From contig NZ_JBBJCN010000002.1 in assembly GCF_037622515.1 (NCBI RefSeq), forward strand, positions 434,001-498,000: a stretch of 64,000 nucleotides of DNA. The letters are read 5' to 3'. Numbering within the stretch: position 1 is the stretch's first letter; the number at the start of each line of letters is the position of its first letter. Below, piece after piece: positions 18,205 through 28,068 of the stretch. Under the pieces are notes generated by a model that was not told where the DNA came from, searched no databases, and worked only from the letters and a program-made list of their open reading frames with translations. The position numbers and the translations under genes were made by a program. The DNA comes from Paradesertivirga superstes (GTDB taxonomy: Bacteria; Bacteroidota; Bacteroidia; Sphingobacteriales; Sphingobacteriaceae).

Positions 18205-18738
18205 ATGAAACTAAAACTTGATGAATTAAATCGCGTTAGCGTTGACGAATTTAAAGCTCAGCAAAAATTACCAATAGTTGTAATATTAGATAGTGTTAGA
18301 AGTTTACATAATGTTGGTTCCATTTTCCGTACTTCAGATGGTTTTGCAGTTGAACAATTGATATTATGCGGTATAACCGGGCAGCCCCCCCACCGTGAAA
18401 TTGAAAAAACCGCTTTGGGTGCAACGCAATCAATTGATTGGATTTATTATGAAAATATAGGTGATGCAATAAACGAACTTCGCGAGAAAGGTTATCAGAT
18501 TATTGCAATTGAACAAGCTAAAAACAGTATTTCTCTCAATGATTATAAACCATTACCGGATAAAAAGTACGCTTTGATTTTTGGTAATGAAGTTAATGGG
18601 GTATCAGATGAAGCAATGCAATTAATTGATTCTTGTATTGAAATCCCACAATTTGGAACTAAACATTCATTTAATATAGTAGTATCTGCCGGAATAGTCT
18701 TATGGGATCTTTTCGCTAAATTAAATTTAAAGTACTGA
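18205..18738 (+). CDS. SpoU/TrmH-family RNA 2'-O-methyltransferase
   Basis: This 177-residue SPOUT-class enzyme methylates the 2'-OH of a ribose in tRNA or rRNA using SAM. The three SpoU motifs are visible: SVRSLHNVGSIFRTSDGF near residue 30 (Asn and Arg catalytic), the LIFGNEVNGVSDEAMQLID segment near 130, and FNIVVSAGIVLWDL at the C-terminus, forming the knotted SAM site. It has no extra N-terminal substrate-binding domain, unlike RlmB, and so resembles TrmL/TrmH short forms. The exact target nucleotide cannot be assigned. Confidence 0.85.
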   Translation: MKLKLDELNRVSVDEFKAQQKLPIVVILDSVRSLHNVGSIFRTSDGFAVEQLILCGITGQPPHREIEKTALGATQSIDWIYYENIGDAINELREKGYQIIAIEQAKNSISLNDYKPLPDKKYALIFGNEVNGVSDEAMQLIDSCIEIPQFGTKHSFNIVVSAGIVLWDLFAKLNLKY

Positions 18739-18755
18739 TCACTAAAGACGATAAA

Positions 18756-18790
18756 CAAAAAATCCTGCCTTAAAAAGACAGGATTTTTTG
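18756..18790. terminator. Bidirectional terminator between trmH-like gene and gltD
   Basis: A perfect 12-bp stem (CAAAAAATCCTG at 18756-18767 and its complement at 18779-18790) carries A and T runs inside both arms, fitting termination for the two convergent genes. Confidence 0.88.
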
Positions 18791-18809
18791 TTTACTTATA
18801 AAATTACTT

Positions 18810-20282
18810 CTAGAAAGCATACATACTTTCAGCATCTTTACTCTCTAAAGCAGTGCTTCCTGTTAAAAATTGATCTACTCTTCTGGCAGCTTCGCGTCCT
18901 TCAGAAATAGCCCAAACAACCAAAGATTGACCTCTTCTCATATCACCTGCGGCAAATACTTTATTTACACTGGTTTGATAAGAACCTTCTTTCGCCTTAA
19001 CATTACCTCTTTCATCCAAATCAACACCCAGTTGTTCTAATAACCCTGTTTTTTGAGGATGAACGAATCCCATTGCAAGGAACACTCGCTGAGCCGGAAG
19101 TTCGCGTTCTGAACCGGCTACTTCAGAAAACTTAAGTGGACGACCTAAAAAGTCAGTTTCCCATTCAACATCTACTACTTTAATTGCCTTCAGGTTACCA
19201 TTCCCGTCACCGATAAATTCTTTGGTGTTAATAAACCACTTACGTTCGGCGCCCTCTTCATGAGAACTTGTAGTTTTCATTAACATTGGGTAAGTCGGCC
19301 ATGGCATAGCCTCAGTACGTTCAGCCGGAGGTGTAGGCATTAATTCAAACTGAGTAATTGATTTTGCCTTCTGTCGATTTGAAGTTCCTACACAATCAGA
19401 CCCCGTGTCACCACCACCAATTACGATAACATCCTTTCCTTCAGCAAGAATTTCTTCTTCAGGAAAAGAGATATTGCTAACACGCTTATTACTTTGCTTT
19501 AAGAATTCCATTGCAAAGTATACACCCTTTAAATCACGGCCCGGAACCGGAAGATCGCGAGGAATAGTAGAACCGCCCGAAAGAACCACGGCGTCAAAAT
19601 TACGCATGATTTCATCTCCGCTTATATCTTTACCTACTTCTGTGTTGTATTTAAACAGGACTCCATCCTCTTCCATTAATTTCACTCTCCGCTCAACTAC
19701 CCACTTCTCTAATTTGAAATCAGGAATACCGTACCTCAATAATCCACCTGCCCTATCATCGCGTTCAAAAACCGTAACAGTATGCCCTGCTTTATTTAAT
19801 TGAGCAGCAGCAGCTAAACCAGCCGGACCAGAACCGATAACGGCTACTGTTTTGCCCGAACGGATAAACGGAGCTTTAGATTTTACCAGTCCTTTTGAAA
19901 AAGCTATTTCTATAATATGCTTTTCAATTTCCTCAATAGCAACAGCTGGTTTGTTTATCCCGAGCACACATGCAGATTCGCAGGGAGCAGGACAAATCCT
20001 TCCGGTGAATTCAGGGAAGTTATTTGTTGATGTTAAAATACGATATGCCTCTTCCCAATTTTCTTTATAAACGGCATCATTAAATTCCGGAATTATATTT
20101 CCCAGCGGACAACCATTATGACAAAAAGGGATTCCGCAATTCATACAGCGTCCCGACTGCTGATTTAACTTTTCCTCTGAGTAATTTCCAACAAACTCAT
20201 TATAATCCTTAACACGCTCTTCAGGAGATCTTTTCTGAGGAAGCTCTCTTGCGTATTCCTTAAATCCTGTTATTTTTCCCAT
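18810..20282 (-). CDS. gltD: Glutamate synthase small (beta) subunit
   Basis: GltD takes electrons from NADPH and passes them through Fe-S clusters to GltB for glutamate synthesis. The 490-residue protein begins with the Cys-rich ferredoxin-like segment CMNCGIPFCHNGCPLGN near residue 42, followed by a second set CPAPCESAC near 97. The FAD-binding motif VIGSGPAGLAAAAQL is near 145 and the NADPH-binding VIGGGDTGSDCVGT near 285. The start codon lies two bases after the gltB stop, so the two are translationally coupled and made in equal amounts. Confidence 0.95.
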   Translation of the reverse strand: MGKITGFKEYARELPQKRSPEERVKDYNEFVGNYSEEKLNQQSGRCMNCGIPFCHNGCPLGNIIPEFNDAVYKENWEEAYRILTSTNNFPEFTGRICPAPCESACVLGINKPAVAIEEIEKHIIEIAFSKGLVKSKAPFIRSGKTVAVIGSGPAGLAAAAQLNKAGHTVTVFERDDRAGGLLRYGIPDFKLEKWVVERRVKLMEEDGVLFKYNTEVGKDISGDEIMRNFDAVVLSGGSTIPRDLPVPGRDLKGVYFAMEFLKQSNKRVSNISFPEEEILAEGKDVIVIGGGDTGSDCVGTSNRQKAKSITQFELMPTPPAERTEAMPWPTYPMLMKTTSSHEEGAERKWFINTKEFIGDGNGNLKAIKVVDVEWETDFLGRPLKFSEVAGSERELPAQRVFLAMGFVHPQKTGLLEQLGVDLDERGNVKAKEGSYQTSVNKVFAAGDMRRGQSLVVWAISEGREAARRVDQFLTGSTALESKDAESMYAF

Positions 20283-20284
20283 AA

Positions 20285-23200
20285 TTAATTAACTGGTTGA
20301 AATTGTGCGTGTTGTAATACTTTTTTATACTCTTTAGGGAACACCTTGATAAATTTAGATCTTTCATCATTCCAGTTACTCAAAAGATATAGAGCCAAAC
20401 GGCTTTGAGTTAACTGCATATGAGTTCGTAACAGAGCTGAAATCTGCTCTTCGTCTGCTGAAGTAAGCGGATCAAGATCTACCATTTCAGGATTACAGTT
20501 TTCTGCAAAACTACCATCAACATCGTAGATCCAGGCAATTCCACCGCTCATACCTGCTGCAAAGTTTCTTCCTGTTTTACCAAGGATTAAAGCTCTACCG
20601 CCTGTCATATATTCGCAACCATGATCTCCTACACCCTCAACTACTGCTGTGGCACCAGAATTACGCACAGCAAAACGCTCACCTGCCTGTCCGCGAACGA
20701 ATAACTCACCAGAAGTTGCACCATACAATGCCACGTTTCCGATAATTATATTGTCTTCAGGAATAAGTGTGCTTAAAGAAGAAGGGTAGATCGCCAACCT
20801 GGCACCTGATAATCCTTTACCTACATAATCATTTGCTTCACCTTCTAATTCAAAAGAAATACCTTTAGCACAAAATGCTCCAAAACTTTGACCTGCAGAC
20901 CCGCTAAACTTAAAGTTTATAGTATTGTCGGGTAAACCTGCCGATTGATAAACTTTAGAAACCTCATTTGAAAGAAGTGTTCCTATTGTACGATCGGTAT
21001 TTTTAACTTCAAAAGTTGCGAATACAGGAGTTTTATTTTCCAATGCCTGTTGAGCATGATCCAATAATTTCCAGTCAAGAATGTCAGACATTCCATGATC
21101 CTGAGATTCGCTGTTGTAAAGTGTTTGTTTAGAAGTAACCGGGTGAAGAATCGCAGATAAATCCACAGTTTTTGCTTTCCAGTGCTTATTGCCTTCCCTT
21201 GCTTTAAGAAACTGGGCACGGCCAACCATATCATTAATAGTTCTGAAACCTAAATCAGCCATGATTTCGCGAAGCTCCTCGACCATAAAATGGAAAAGGT
21301 TAACTATATGCTCCGGTTTTCCGGTAAATAATTTACGTAAATCAGGATCCTGAGTAGCAACACCAACAGGACATGTATTTAGATGACATTTACGCATCAT
21401 TATACAACCACCCGCAACAAGTGCTGCAGTAGCTACACCCCATTCTTCTGCTCCTAATAAAGTAGCAATGGCGATATCTCTACCTGTTTTCAACTGACCG
21501 TCGGCTTGTAAAACCACGCGGCTTCTAAGCTGATTTCTAACCAGAGTTTGATGAGCTTCTGCTAAACCCAGTTCAAATGGCAAACCGGCATGCTTAATGG
21601 AACTAATCGGAGATGCTCCGGTTCCTCCATCATATCCCGCTATAAGAATAACATCAGCGTGAGCTTTTGCTACACCTGCGGCAATGGTACCAACACCTGC
21701 TTTAGAAACTAATTTGACGTTTATTCTTGCATCACGATTCGCATTTTTTAAATCGAAGATAAGCTGAGCTAAATCCTCAATAGAATAAATATCGTGGTGA
21801 GGTGGCGGAGAAATCAAGCCTACTCCAGGAGTTGAGTGACGCACTTTCGCAATCCATTCATCAACTTTATGTCCTGGTAATTGCCCTCCTTCACCTGGTT
21901 TTGCTCCCTGAGCCATTTTAATCTGAAGCTCATCCGCATTTGTTAAATAATACGAAGTTACCCCAAAACGTCCGGATGCAACCTGCTTAATAGCGGAACG
22001 CATTGAATCACCATTAGGTAATCTTTCATAACGCATTTCATCTTCACCACCTTCACCTGTATTACTCTTACCACCTACCCTGTTCATGGCAATGGCTAAA
22101 GTACTGTGTGCTTCGTGAGAAATTGAACCGAAAGACATAGCTCCTGTTGCAAAACGCTTTAATATTGATTCTGCAGGCTCAACTTCCGACAATGAAATCG
22201 GTTCGCGATGATGTGCGAAATCCAATAACCCACGAAGGGTATACATTTTCTCAGACTGATCATTTATAATTTTTGCATAATTCTTATAAATAGAGTAGTC
22301 TCCTGTACGGGTAGAATGTTGAAGTAAGTGAACTGTTTGAGGATTAAACAAATGTGCTTCTCCACGACGCTTCCACTGGTAAATACCACCCTCAGGTAAT
22401 AATTGCTCTTCAGGTTTAGCGTGGACAAAGCCATGATTATGTTTAAACAATGTCTCCTTTGCTATTTCATTAAGTCCCAGACCACCAATTCGTGTTACTG
22501 CTCCGGTGAAATACTTATCAACAACGGTTTTATTTATACCTAAAATTTCAAATATCTGCGCCCCGTGATACGATTGCAATGTAGATATACCCATTTTAGA
22601 GAAGATCTTCAGCAAGCCGTCACATATTGCTTTAATATAATTTTTTGAGAGATATTTATACTCCAGAGAGGTTTCTAATTTTCCTTCTTCTTTAAGGGTG
22701 TGGATTGTTTCAAGAGCTAAATATGGATTAATGGCACTTGCACCAAAAGCTAGTAAACAAGCAAAATGGTGTACCTCCCAAACGTCTCCCGCTTCAACAA
22801 CAATACCAACCTGGCCACGAAATCCTTTTTTAATAAGGTGATGATGTACCGCAGAACACGCTAGCAGTGATGGAATCGGAGCATGCTGAGAATCCACCGC
22901 ACGGTCTGATAATATTAAAACTTCAAAACCATCATTAACAGCGTCTTCCGCATAACGACATAATCTTTCCAATCCATTTTGCAATGAACCAGGCTGACCA
23001 TCCGCTTTAAAATAGGTTTGAAGTGTTTTGGCATTAAACATGCCTGTATCAATACTTCTTAATTTCTCCAGTTCAATATTGGTAAGAATTGGCTGTTGCA
23101 ATGCCACGCAATGACAATGCATTTTATCTTCATCAAATAAATTACCATTACTACCAATAAATGTAGAAAGACTCATCACCATCCGCTCGCGAATGGGATC

Positions 23201-24799
23201 TATTGGCGGATTAGTAACCTGAGCAAAAAACTGCTTAAAGTAACTTGACAAATGCTGAGGCCTGTCTGATAGAACAGCTAAAGGAACATCAGTACCCATA
23301 GATCCTATCGGTTCCTTACCTTCAACAGCCATTGGCTTTATTATAGTTTCAATATCCTCGCGGCTATAACCGAACACCTGCTGATATTTTAACACTGCCG
23401 ATTTTGAAAGATTAGTAAATGCTAATCTAGGTTCAGGCAATTCTTCAAGGCGAATTTTATAGTTTTCAAGCCATTGGCCATAAGGCTGGCTGGATGCTAT
23501 TTTATTTTTAATTTCTTCGTCCTTGATAATCTTACCTTCAACCAAATCAACCAGGAACATTTTACCAGGCTGCAGGCGTCCTTTTTGTATAATTATTTCT
23601 TCAGGAATTGGCAATGCACCAGCTTCAGAAGCAACTATGACACGATTATCATTGGTAACCGCATAACGTAATGGACGAAGACCGTTTCTATCCAAAAGGG
23701 CTCCGATTTGAGATCCATCCGTAAATGTCAAAGCTGCAGGACCATCCCATGGTTCCATTAAAGTAGCGTGGAATTCATAGAAAGCCTTTTTTATCGGATC
23801 CATTTGCTCATTTCCATCCCATGCCTCAGGCACAAGCATCATCATCACGTGAGGGAGAGAGCGTCCTGTATGAACCAATATCTCAACCACGTTATCCAAA
23901 CAAGCAGAATCTGACTGGTTACTATCAATAACAGGAAGGACGATATCCATTTCTTCACTACTGAAGAATGAGGATGCATAGGATTTCAATCCGGAATAAA
24001 ACCAGTTCAGGTTTCCGGTAAGAGTATTAATCTCACCATTGTGCGCCATAAATCTAAATGGCTGCGCTAATTTCCACGATGGGAAAGTATTGGTTGAAAA
24101 CCGACTGTGCACTAACCCAAATGCAGATGTTAATCTGGAATCTTGAAGGTCAGTATAATAAGTACGTAACTGATAGGTCGTTAACTGGCCTTTATAAACT
24201 ATTATACGGCTAGATAATGAAGCGATATAAAAATCGCTGCCATTCTTAACAGTCTCATTAATGGTTTTTGTTATTAACCTTCTGAATACAAACAGCTTTC
24301 TCTCAAAATCTTCGCTATTGTTAATTCCGTCTGGCCTGCCAACAAAAACCTGTTCAACCTCTGGCTCTACAGACAGAGAAGTTGGCCCAACAACTGAAGG
24401 ATTTACGGGCGATTTTCTGAATCCAAGCAATGGCAATCCAAGCTTTTCGGCTGATCCTGCAATTATAGAACGGCATGTTTCTCTTGTCGTTACATTCTTA
24501 GGAAAGAAAATCATTCCTACTCCATATTGCCCGGGCTCAGTAAGATGGATATCTAAAGCAATACACTCCTCCATGAAAAACTCATGAGGAATTTGCAATA
24601 ATATCCCTGCACCATCACCACTTTCAGGATCACAGCCACATGCACCCCTATGCTCCATATTCTCAAGAATAGTCAAAGCATCAGAGACATTCTGGTGTGA
24701 ACGCTGGCCATTAATGTGTGTAATAAAACCTACTCCACAAGAGTCGTGTTCAAATTCAGGGCGATATAATCCCTGCTGGTCGTTTTCGGTTTGCTTCAT
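20285..24799 (-). CDS. gltB: Glutamate synthase large (alpha) subunit
   Basis: GltB hydrolyses glutamine and transfers the ammonia to 2-oxoglutarate. The protein has 1504 residues, normal for the bacterial alpha subunit. The nucleophile of the glutaminase domain is C21 in HDSCGVGF, exposed after removal of a 20-residue propeptide. The FMN-binding synthase domain carries KPGEGGQLPGHKV and GYDGGTGASPISS. The 3Fe-4S cysteines are in GGCIMMRKCHLNTCPVGVA (C-x5-C-x4-C). The C-terminal beta-helix (GXXGXXXG-rich) ends the chain. It heads the gltBD operon. The 24800-25065 upstream region is AT-rich and I saw no clear promoter or nitrogen-control site. Confidence 0.96.
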   Translation of the reverse strand: MKQTENDQQGLYRPEFEHDSCGVGFITHINGQRSHQNVSDALTILENMEHRGACGCDPESGDGAGILLQIPHEFFMEECIALDIHLTEPGQYGVGMIFFPKNVTTRETCRSIIAGSAEKLGLPLLGFRKSPVNPSVVGPTSLSVEPEVEQVFVGRPDGINNSEDFERKLFVFRRLITKTINETVKNGSDFYIASLSSRIIVYKGQLTTYQLRTYYTDLQDSRLTSAFGLVHSRFSTNTFPSWKLAQPFRFMAHNGEINTLTGNLNWFYSGLKSYASSFFSSEEMDIVLPVIDSNQSDSACLDNVVEILVHTGRSLPHVMMMLVPEAWDGNEQMDPIKKAFYEFHATLMEPWDGPAALTFTDGSQIGALLDRNGLRPLRYAVTNDNRVIVASEAGALPIPEEIIIQKGRLQPGKMFLVDLVEGKIIKDEEIKNKIASSQPYGQWLENYKIRLEELPEPRLAFTNLSKSAVLKYQQVFGYSREDIETIIKPMAVEGKEPIGSMGTDVPLAVLSDRPQHLSSYFKQFFAQVTNPPIDPIRERMVMSLSTFIGSNGNLFDEDKMHCHCVALQQPILTNIELEKLRSIDTGMFNAKTLQTYFKADGQPGSLQNGLERLCRYAEDAVNDGFEVLILSDRAVDSQHAPIPSLLACSAVHHHLIKKGFRGQVGIVVEAGDVWEVHHFACLLAFGASAINPYLALETIHTLKEEGKLETSLEYKYLSKNYIKAICDGLLKIFSKMGISTLQSYHGAQIFEILGINKTVVDKYFTGAVTRIGGLGLNEIAKETLFKHNHGFVHAKPEEQLLPEGGIYQWKRRGEAHLFNPQTVHLLQHSTRTGDYSIYKNYAKIINDQSEKMYTLRGLLDFAHHREPISLSEVEPAESILKRFATGAMSFGSISHEAHSTLAIAMNRVGGKSNTGEGGEDEMRYERLPNGDSMRSAIKQVASGRFGVTSYYLTNADELQIKMAQGAKPGEGGQLPGHKVDEWIAKVRHSTPGVGLISPPPHHDIYSIEDLAQLIFDLKNANRDARINVKLVSKAGVGTIAAGVAKAHADVILIAGYDGGTGASPISSIKHAGLPFELGLAEAHQTLVRNQLRSRVVLQADGQLKTGRDIAIATLLGAEEWGVATAALVAGGCIMMRKCHLNTCPVGVATQDPDLRKLFTGKPEHIVNLFHFMVEELREIMADLGFRTINDMVGRAQFLKAREGNKHWKAKTVDLSAILHPVTSKQTLYNSESQDHGMSDILDWKLLDHAQQALENKTPVFATFEVKNTDRTIGTLLSNEVSKVYQSAGLPDNTINFKFSGSAGQSFGAFCAKGISFELEGEANDYVGKGLSGARLAIYPSSLSTLIPEDNIIIGNVALYGATSGELFVRGQAGERFAVRNSGATAVVEGVGDHGCEYMTGGRALILGKTGRNFAAGMSGGIAWIYDVDGSFAENCNPEMVDLDPLTSADEEQISALLRTHMQLTQSRLALYLLSNWNDERSKFIKVFPKEYKKVLQHAQFQPVN

Positions 24800-25065
24800 T
24801 ATTATAATAATGGGAATGTACGAAAGTACGAATTTCGCACTTAAATTATGGACTGGACAATAATTTTTAACTATTTTTCAAAAACCAAAGGCTTTTGATT
24901 CCTTAAATTATCAAATTCACATTTTACTCCTTTTCATATTAACAATATATTAATGTTAACTTTACATATAACCTAACTAATCTTTTAAGTAAAAGCCACA
25001 GGGATTTCTAATTTACAATAAATATTTAAAATCCCGAATTCAATTTTTTAATTCATAAAATTTAT

Positions 25066-25073
25066 TACTTTTG
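25066..25073 (+). promoter_or_regulatory. -7 element of the SRP RNA promoter
   Basis: TACTTTTG fits TAnnTTTG exactly and ends five bases before the predicted 5' end of the SRP RNA at 25078, the expected spacing for a Bacteroidota promoter. The -33 region is an AT-rich run. Confidence 0.75.
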
Positions 25074-25077
25074 CCTC

Positions 25078-25176
25078 GGGTTAGTCTTCTACGATCAGCT
25101 CCTCTTGAACTCCCCCAGGGTGGGAACGCAGCAAGGGTAGAGAGTTGTAGCGGTGCGATAGAAGGTGCTAGCCCAC
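25078..25176 (+). ncRNA. ffs: Signal recognition particle RNA (4.5S, small bacterial type)
   Basis: A transcript of about 99 nt folds into one long hairpin. The ends pair over seven bases (GGGTTAG at 25078-25084 with CTAGCCC at 25168-25174, one G-U). The apical region carries the conserved SRP RNA signature GGGAACGCAGCAAGGGTAG (25122-25140), where Ffh binds the GGAA-type tetraloop stem. The RNA is followed by a long T run (about 25177-25184) that should terminate it. It acts with Ffh and FtsY in membrane protein targeting. A short open frame across it is not a gene. Confidence 0.92.
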
Positions 25177-25240
25177 TTTTTTTTCTCTTTTTCCATCGGA
25201 GCGCATTCATTAAAGATTTCTTAAGTATCCAAATTTTATT

Positions 25241-25248
25241 TACTTTCG
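25241..25248 (+). promoter_or_regulatory. Possible -7 element upstream of the transaldolase-like gene
   Basis: TACTTTCG differs from TAnnTTTG at one position and lies 50 bp upstream of the ATG at 25298. No clear -33 TTG was seen. Confidence 0.35.
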
Positions 25249-25297
25249 CTCGACAATTTTAAGTGTCAATAAGACAATTTTTAAACTCAAACTCAAT

Positions 25298-25957
25298 ATG
25301 AAATTTTTTATCGATACCGCCAATCTTGCTCAAATTAAGGAAGCTCATGAAATGGGTGTTTTAGATGGCGTTACTACTAACCCAAGCTTAATGGCTAAAG
25401 AAGGAATTTCGGGCCACGATAATGTTATTAATCACTATAAAGCAATTTGCGAGATTACCGACGGAGATGTAAGTGCTGAAGTAATTGCTACTACTGTTGA
25501 TGAGATGATAGCGGAAGGTGAAGCTCTTGCTAAGTTACATCCCCGGATTGTTGTTAAAGTTCCTATGATTAAGGATGGTATTAAAGCGATTAAATACTTT
25601 TCGTCTAAAGGCATTAAAACCAATTGCACCCTTGTATTTTCGGCTGGACAGGCTTTATTAGCTGCCAAAGCGGGAGCTACTTACGTATCTCCGTTTATTG
25701 GACGCTTAGATGATATCGCAACAGACGGTCTAACATTAATTGAAGATATCCGTTTAATTTACGACAATTACGGCTATACTACTCAGATTCTGGCAGCTTC
25801 TGTTCGCCATCCTATGCATATTGTGAACTGTGCAAAAATCGGTGCGAATGTTATAACTGGTCCTCTGTCTGCTATTGCTGCTTTATTAAAACACCCTCTT
25901 ACAGATAACGGCTTAGCTCAGTTTTTGGCAGATCATGCTAAGGCTGCAGGAAAGTAA
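25298..25957 (+). CDS. fsa: Fructose-6-phosphate aldolase / small transaldolase
   Basis: This 219-residue enzyme belongs to the short TalC/Fsa transaldolase group. It starts with MKFFIDTANLAQIKEA and the DGVTTNPSLMAKEG motif; the Schiff-base Lys lies in IKTNCTLVFSAGQALLAA after CTLVFS, and SPFIGRLDDI follows. The length (about 215-220) fits Fsa/TalC rather than the 310-plus-residue TalB form. Members with this length act as transaldolase in the pentose phosphate pathway or as fructose-6-phosphate aldolase; sequence alone does not separate them. It is probably monocistronic. Confidence 0.85.
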   Translation: MKFFIDTANLAQIKEAHEMGVLDGVTTNPSLMAKEGISGHDNVINHYKAICEITDGDVSAEVIATTVDEMIAEGEALAKLHPRIVVKVPMIKDGIKAIKYFSSKGIKTNCTLVFSAGQALLAAKAGATYVSPFIGRLDDIATDGLTLIEDIRLIYDNYGYTTQILAASVRHPMHIVNCAKIGANVITGPLSAIAALLKHPLTDNGLAQFLADHAKAAGK

Positions 25958-25981
25958 TATATCGTTAAAATACATTCATGT

Positions 25982-26006
25982 GCCCGATGATTATTAATTG
26001 TCGGGC
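25982..26006 (+). terminator. Short stem-loop after the transaldolase-like gene
   Basis: A 6-bp stem GCCCGA / TCGGGC (25982-25987 and 26001-26006) with a 13-nt loop is followed by CTTTGTT. It is a weak terminator candidate. Confidence 0.4.
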
Positions 26007-26090
26007 CTTTGTTATAATACCTAATTATAACTTTTTACTCCGAATTGACAGCCCTGCTCAATAAGTTATAAAAAGGAAGTAAACACTCCT

Positions 26091-26098
26091 TATCTTTG
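26091..26098 (+). promoter_or_regulatory. -7 element of mqnC, very close to the start codon
   Basis: TATCTTTG matches TAnnTTTG exactly. Transcription should begin near 26103-26104, which is the A of the ATG, so the mRNA may be leaderless. No consensus -33 TTG is visible. Confidence 0.5.
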
Positions 26099-26103
26099 CA
26101 GAG

Positions 26104-27228
26104 ATGAATATTCAGAATCTGTTGCAGGGAGCTCTCTCCTACCACTTTCTATCTATTGAAGAAGGTGTATACCTATTCAAACATGCCAGCACTGCAGAAT
26201 TAATGTATACAGCAAATGAATTGCGTAAACAACAGGTTCCGCACGGAAAAGTGACATGGCAAATCGATAGAAATGTAAACACCACGAATGTTTGCATTGC
26301 CAACTGCAAGTTTTGTAACTTTTTCAGAAGACCCGGTCATGCAGATAGTTACATAACAGATATTGAAACCTATAAGCAAAAGATCGAAGAAACTTTCAGA
26401 TTTGGAGGAGATCAGCTTTTATTGCAGGGGGGCCATCATCCCGATTTAGGTTTAAAATTTTATACAGATCTGTTTAAACAGCTTAAAGAGCTATATCCTA
26501 CCCTAAAACTTCACTCTTTGGGGCCTCCTGAAATTGCGCACATAGCAAAACTAGAAGGATTGAGCCATACCGAGGTTTTAAAATCTCTTATTGAAGCGGG
26601 ACTTGATTCCTTGCCCGGCGCTGGTGCCGAAATACTAAATGACCGCGTAAGAAGACTGATTTCAAAAGGAAAATGCGGCGGACAGGAATGGCTGAATGTA
26701 ATGCGGGCCTGCCATCAATTAAAGCTTCCTACTTCTGCTACGATGATGTTTGGACATGTAGAAACTTTAGAAGAACGTTTCGAACATTTAGCCTGGATTC
26801 GTCAGGTTCAGTCTGAAAAACCTGAAGATGCACATGGCTTTATTGCTTTTATTCCATGGCCTTTTCAGGATGATGCAACTTTACTAAAACGGGTAAGAGG
26901 CATAAGTAATGAGGTAACTGCAGATGAATATATCCGTATGATTGCTCTAAGCAGAATTATGCTTCCGAACATTAAAAACATTCAGGCATCCTGGTTAACA
27001 GTAGGAAAACAGGTTGCTCAAATCTGCCTGCACGCCGGAGCCAATGACTTTGGTTCTATTATGCTTGAAGAAAATGTAGTGAGTGCTGCAGGTGCTCCCC
27101 ATCGTTTTACATCTGCCGGAATACAGGAGGCAATACGCGAAGCTGGATTTGAGCCTCAGTTACGTACGCAGAAATATGAGTTTCGGGAGGTTCCCAGTCA
27201 AATTGTTCAACAAACAATTAATTACTAA
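26104..27228 (+). CDS. mqnC: Cyclic dehypoxanthine futalosine synthase (radical SAM)
   Basis: MqnC cyclises dehypoxanthine futalosine in the futalosine route to menaquinone. The 374-residue protein has the radical SAM cluster C64-x3-C68-x2-C71 (CIANCKFC) and the MqnC-typical GLDSLPGAGAEIL near residue 180, followed by HGFIAFIPWPFQDD. The preceding DRNVNTTNVC is also typical. The other mqn genes are not in this window. A promoter -7 element overlaps the region just before the ATG. The next gene starts 47 bp downstream but is unrelated. Confidence 0.9.
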   Translation: MNIQNLLQGALSYHFLSIEEGVYLFKHASTAELMYTANELRKQQVPHGKVTWQIDRNVNTTNVCIANCKFCNFFRRPGHADSYITDIETYKQKIEETFRFGGDQLLLQGGHHPDLGLKFYTDLFKQLKELYPTLKLHSLGPPEIAHIAKLEGLSHTEVLKSLIEAGLDSLPGAGAEILNDRVRRLISKGKCGGQEWLNVMRACHQLKLPTSATMMFGHVETLEERFEHLAWIRQVQSEKPEDAHGFIAFIPWPFQDDATLLKRVRGISNEVTADEYIRMIALSRIMLPNIKNIQASWLTVGKQVAQICLHAGANDFGSIMLEENVVSAAGAPHRFTSAGIQEAIREAGFEPQLRTQKYEFREVPSQIVQQTINY

Positions 27229-27275
27229 ACGCCTTTAAAATTATGAGTTTTAGGTAAATTTTATTAGAATTACCT

Positions 27276-28064
27276 ATGCCTTTAAATGCGCTTATAGTTG
27301 ACGATGAAGAATACAGCAGAAAATCGCTTTATTTTTTACTGCAGGAAAATTGTCCAGAAATAAATGTAGGAGGAATTGTCGGCTCTGTTGCTGAAGCACG
27401 GAAAATTATTGAAGAAAATTCTTTCGATCTTGTTTTTCTGGATATTGCTATGCCTAAGGAAAATGGATTTGAACTCTTACCAACTCTTCAAAAAAACAAA
27501 ATTCTTGTTGTTTTCATAACTGCCTTTGATCAATACGCTTTAAAAGCGCTTAAAGCTAGTGCTGTTGATTATTTGTTAAAGCCAATAGATATCAATGAGC
27601 TTAAAATTGCCGTTAAAAAAGCTGCTGAGCGAATAGAAATTTTAAAATCTTCCAATTTACCCGGAACTATTCCTCCGCTAAATGCTTTAAGTGAGAACCT
27701 GCACACAAAAAACAAAATTGAAAAGATAACTCTTCCACATACAAATGGTTTTCATATAATAGATACCAGCAATATTATTTATATTGAAGCAGATAGTAAT
27801 TATTCAGTATTCCATCTTAAGAATGCTGGAAATCTGATAATATCAAAACCTCTGAAAGAATTTGAAGATATGCTGGATGATGATTTTGCCCGGATACATA
27901 AATCAGCAATTATTAATCTGAAATATGTAAATAGTTATTCCAACAAACATGGATTCGAAGTGATCCTCGAAAAAGACACTGTTTTGCCTGTATCCAGAAG
28001 GCGTTCTGCTGAATTCCAGGAAAAACTACGAGAGTTCATCCAAACCGGGAAAGCGAACATTTAA
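27276..28064 (+). CDS. LytTR-family response regulator
   Basis: This 262-residue two-component regulator has an N-terminal receiver domain (acidic D9/D10, phospho-acceptor D56 in LVFLDIAMP, and Lys in DYLLKPID) and a C-terminal LytTR DNA-binding domain (FHIIDTSNIIYIEADSNYSV to FARIHKSAIINLKYV). It should bind direct repeats upstream of its targets once phosphorylated. The partner is the sensor kinase encoded four bases downstream. Such pairs in Bacteroidota often control cell envelope or carbon functions, but nothing nearby identifies the regulon. Confidence 0.9.
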   Translation: MPLNALIVDDEEYSRKSLYFLLQENCPEINVGGIVGSVAEARKIIEENSFDLVFLDIAMPKENGFELLPTLQKNKILVVFITAFDQYALKALKASAVDYLLKPIDINELKIAVKKAAERIEILKSSNLPGTIPPLNALSENLHTKNKIEKITLPHTNGFHIIDTSNIIYIEADSNYSVFHLKNAGNLIISKPLKEFEDMLDDDFARIHKSAIINLKYVNSYSNKHGFEVILEKDTVLPVSRRRSAEFQEKLREFIQTGKANI

Positions 28065-28068
28065 AACC

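Noticed and set aside
25071..25262. Short plus-strand open frame across the SRP RNA
   Set aside because: It overlaps the structured RNA, its terminator and the next promoter, and its translation has no protein-like features.
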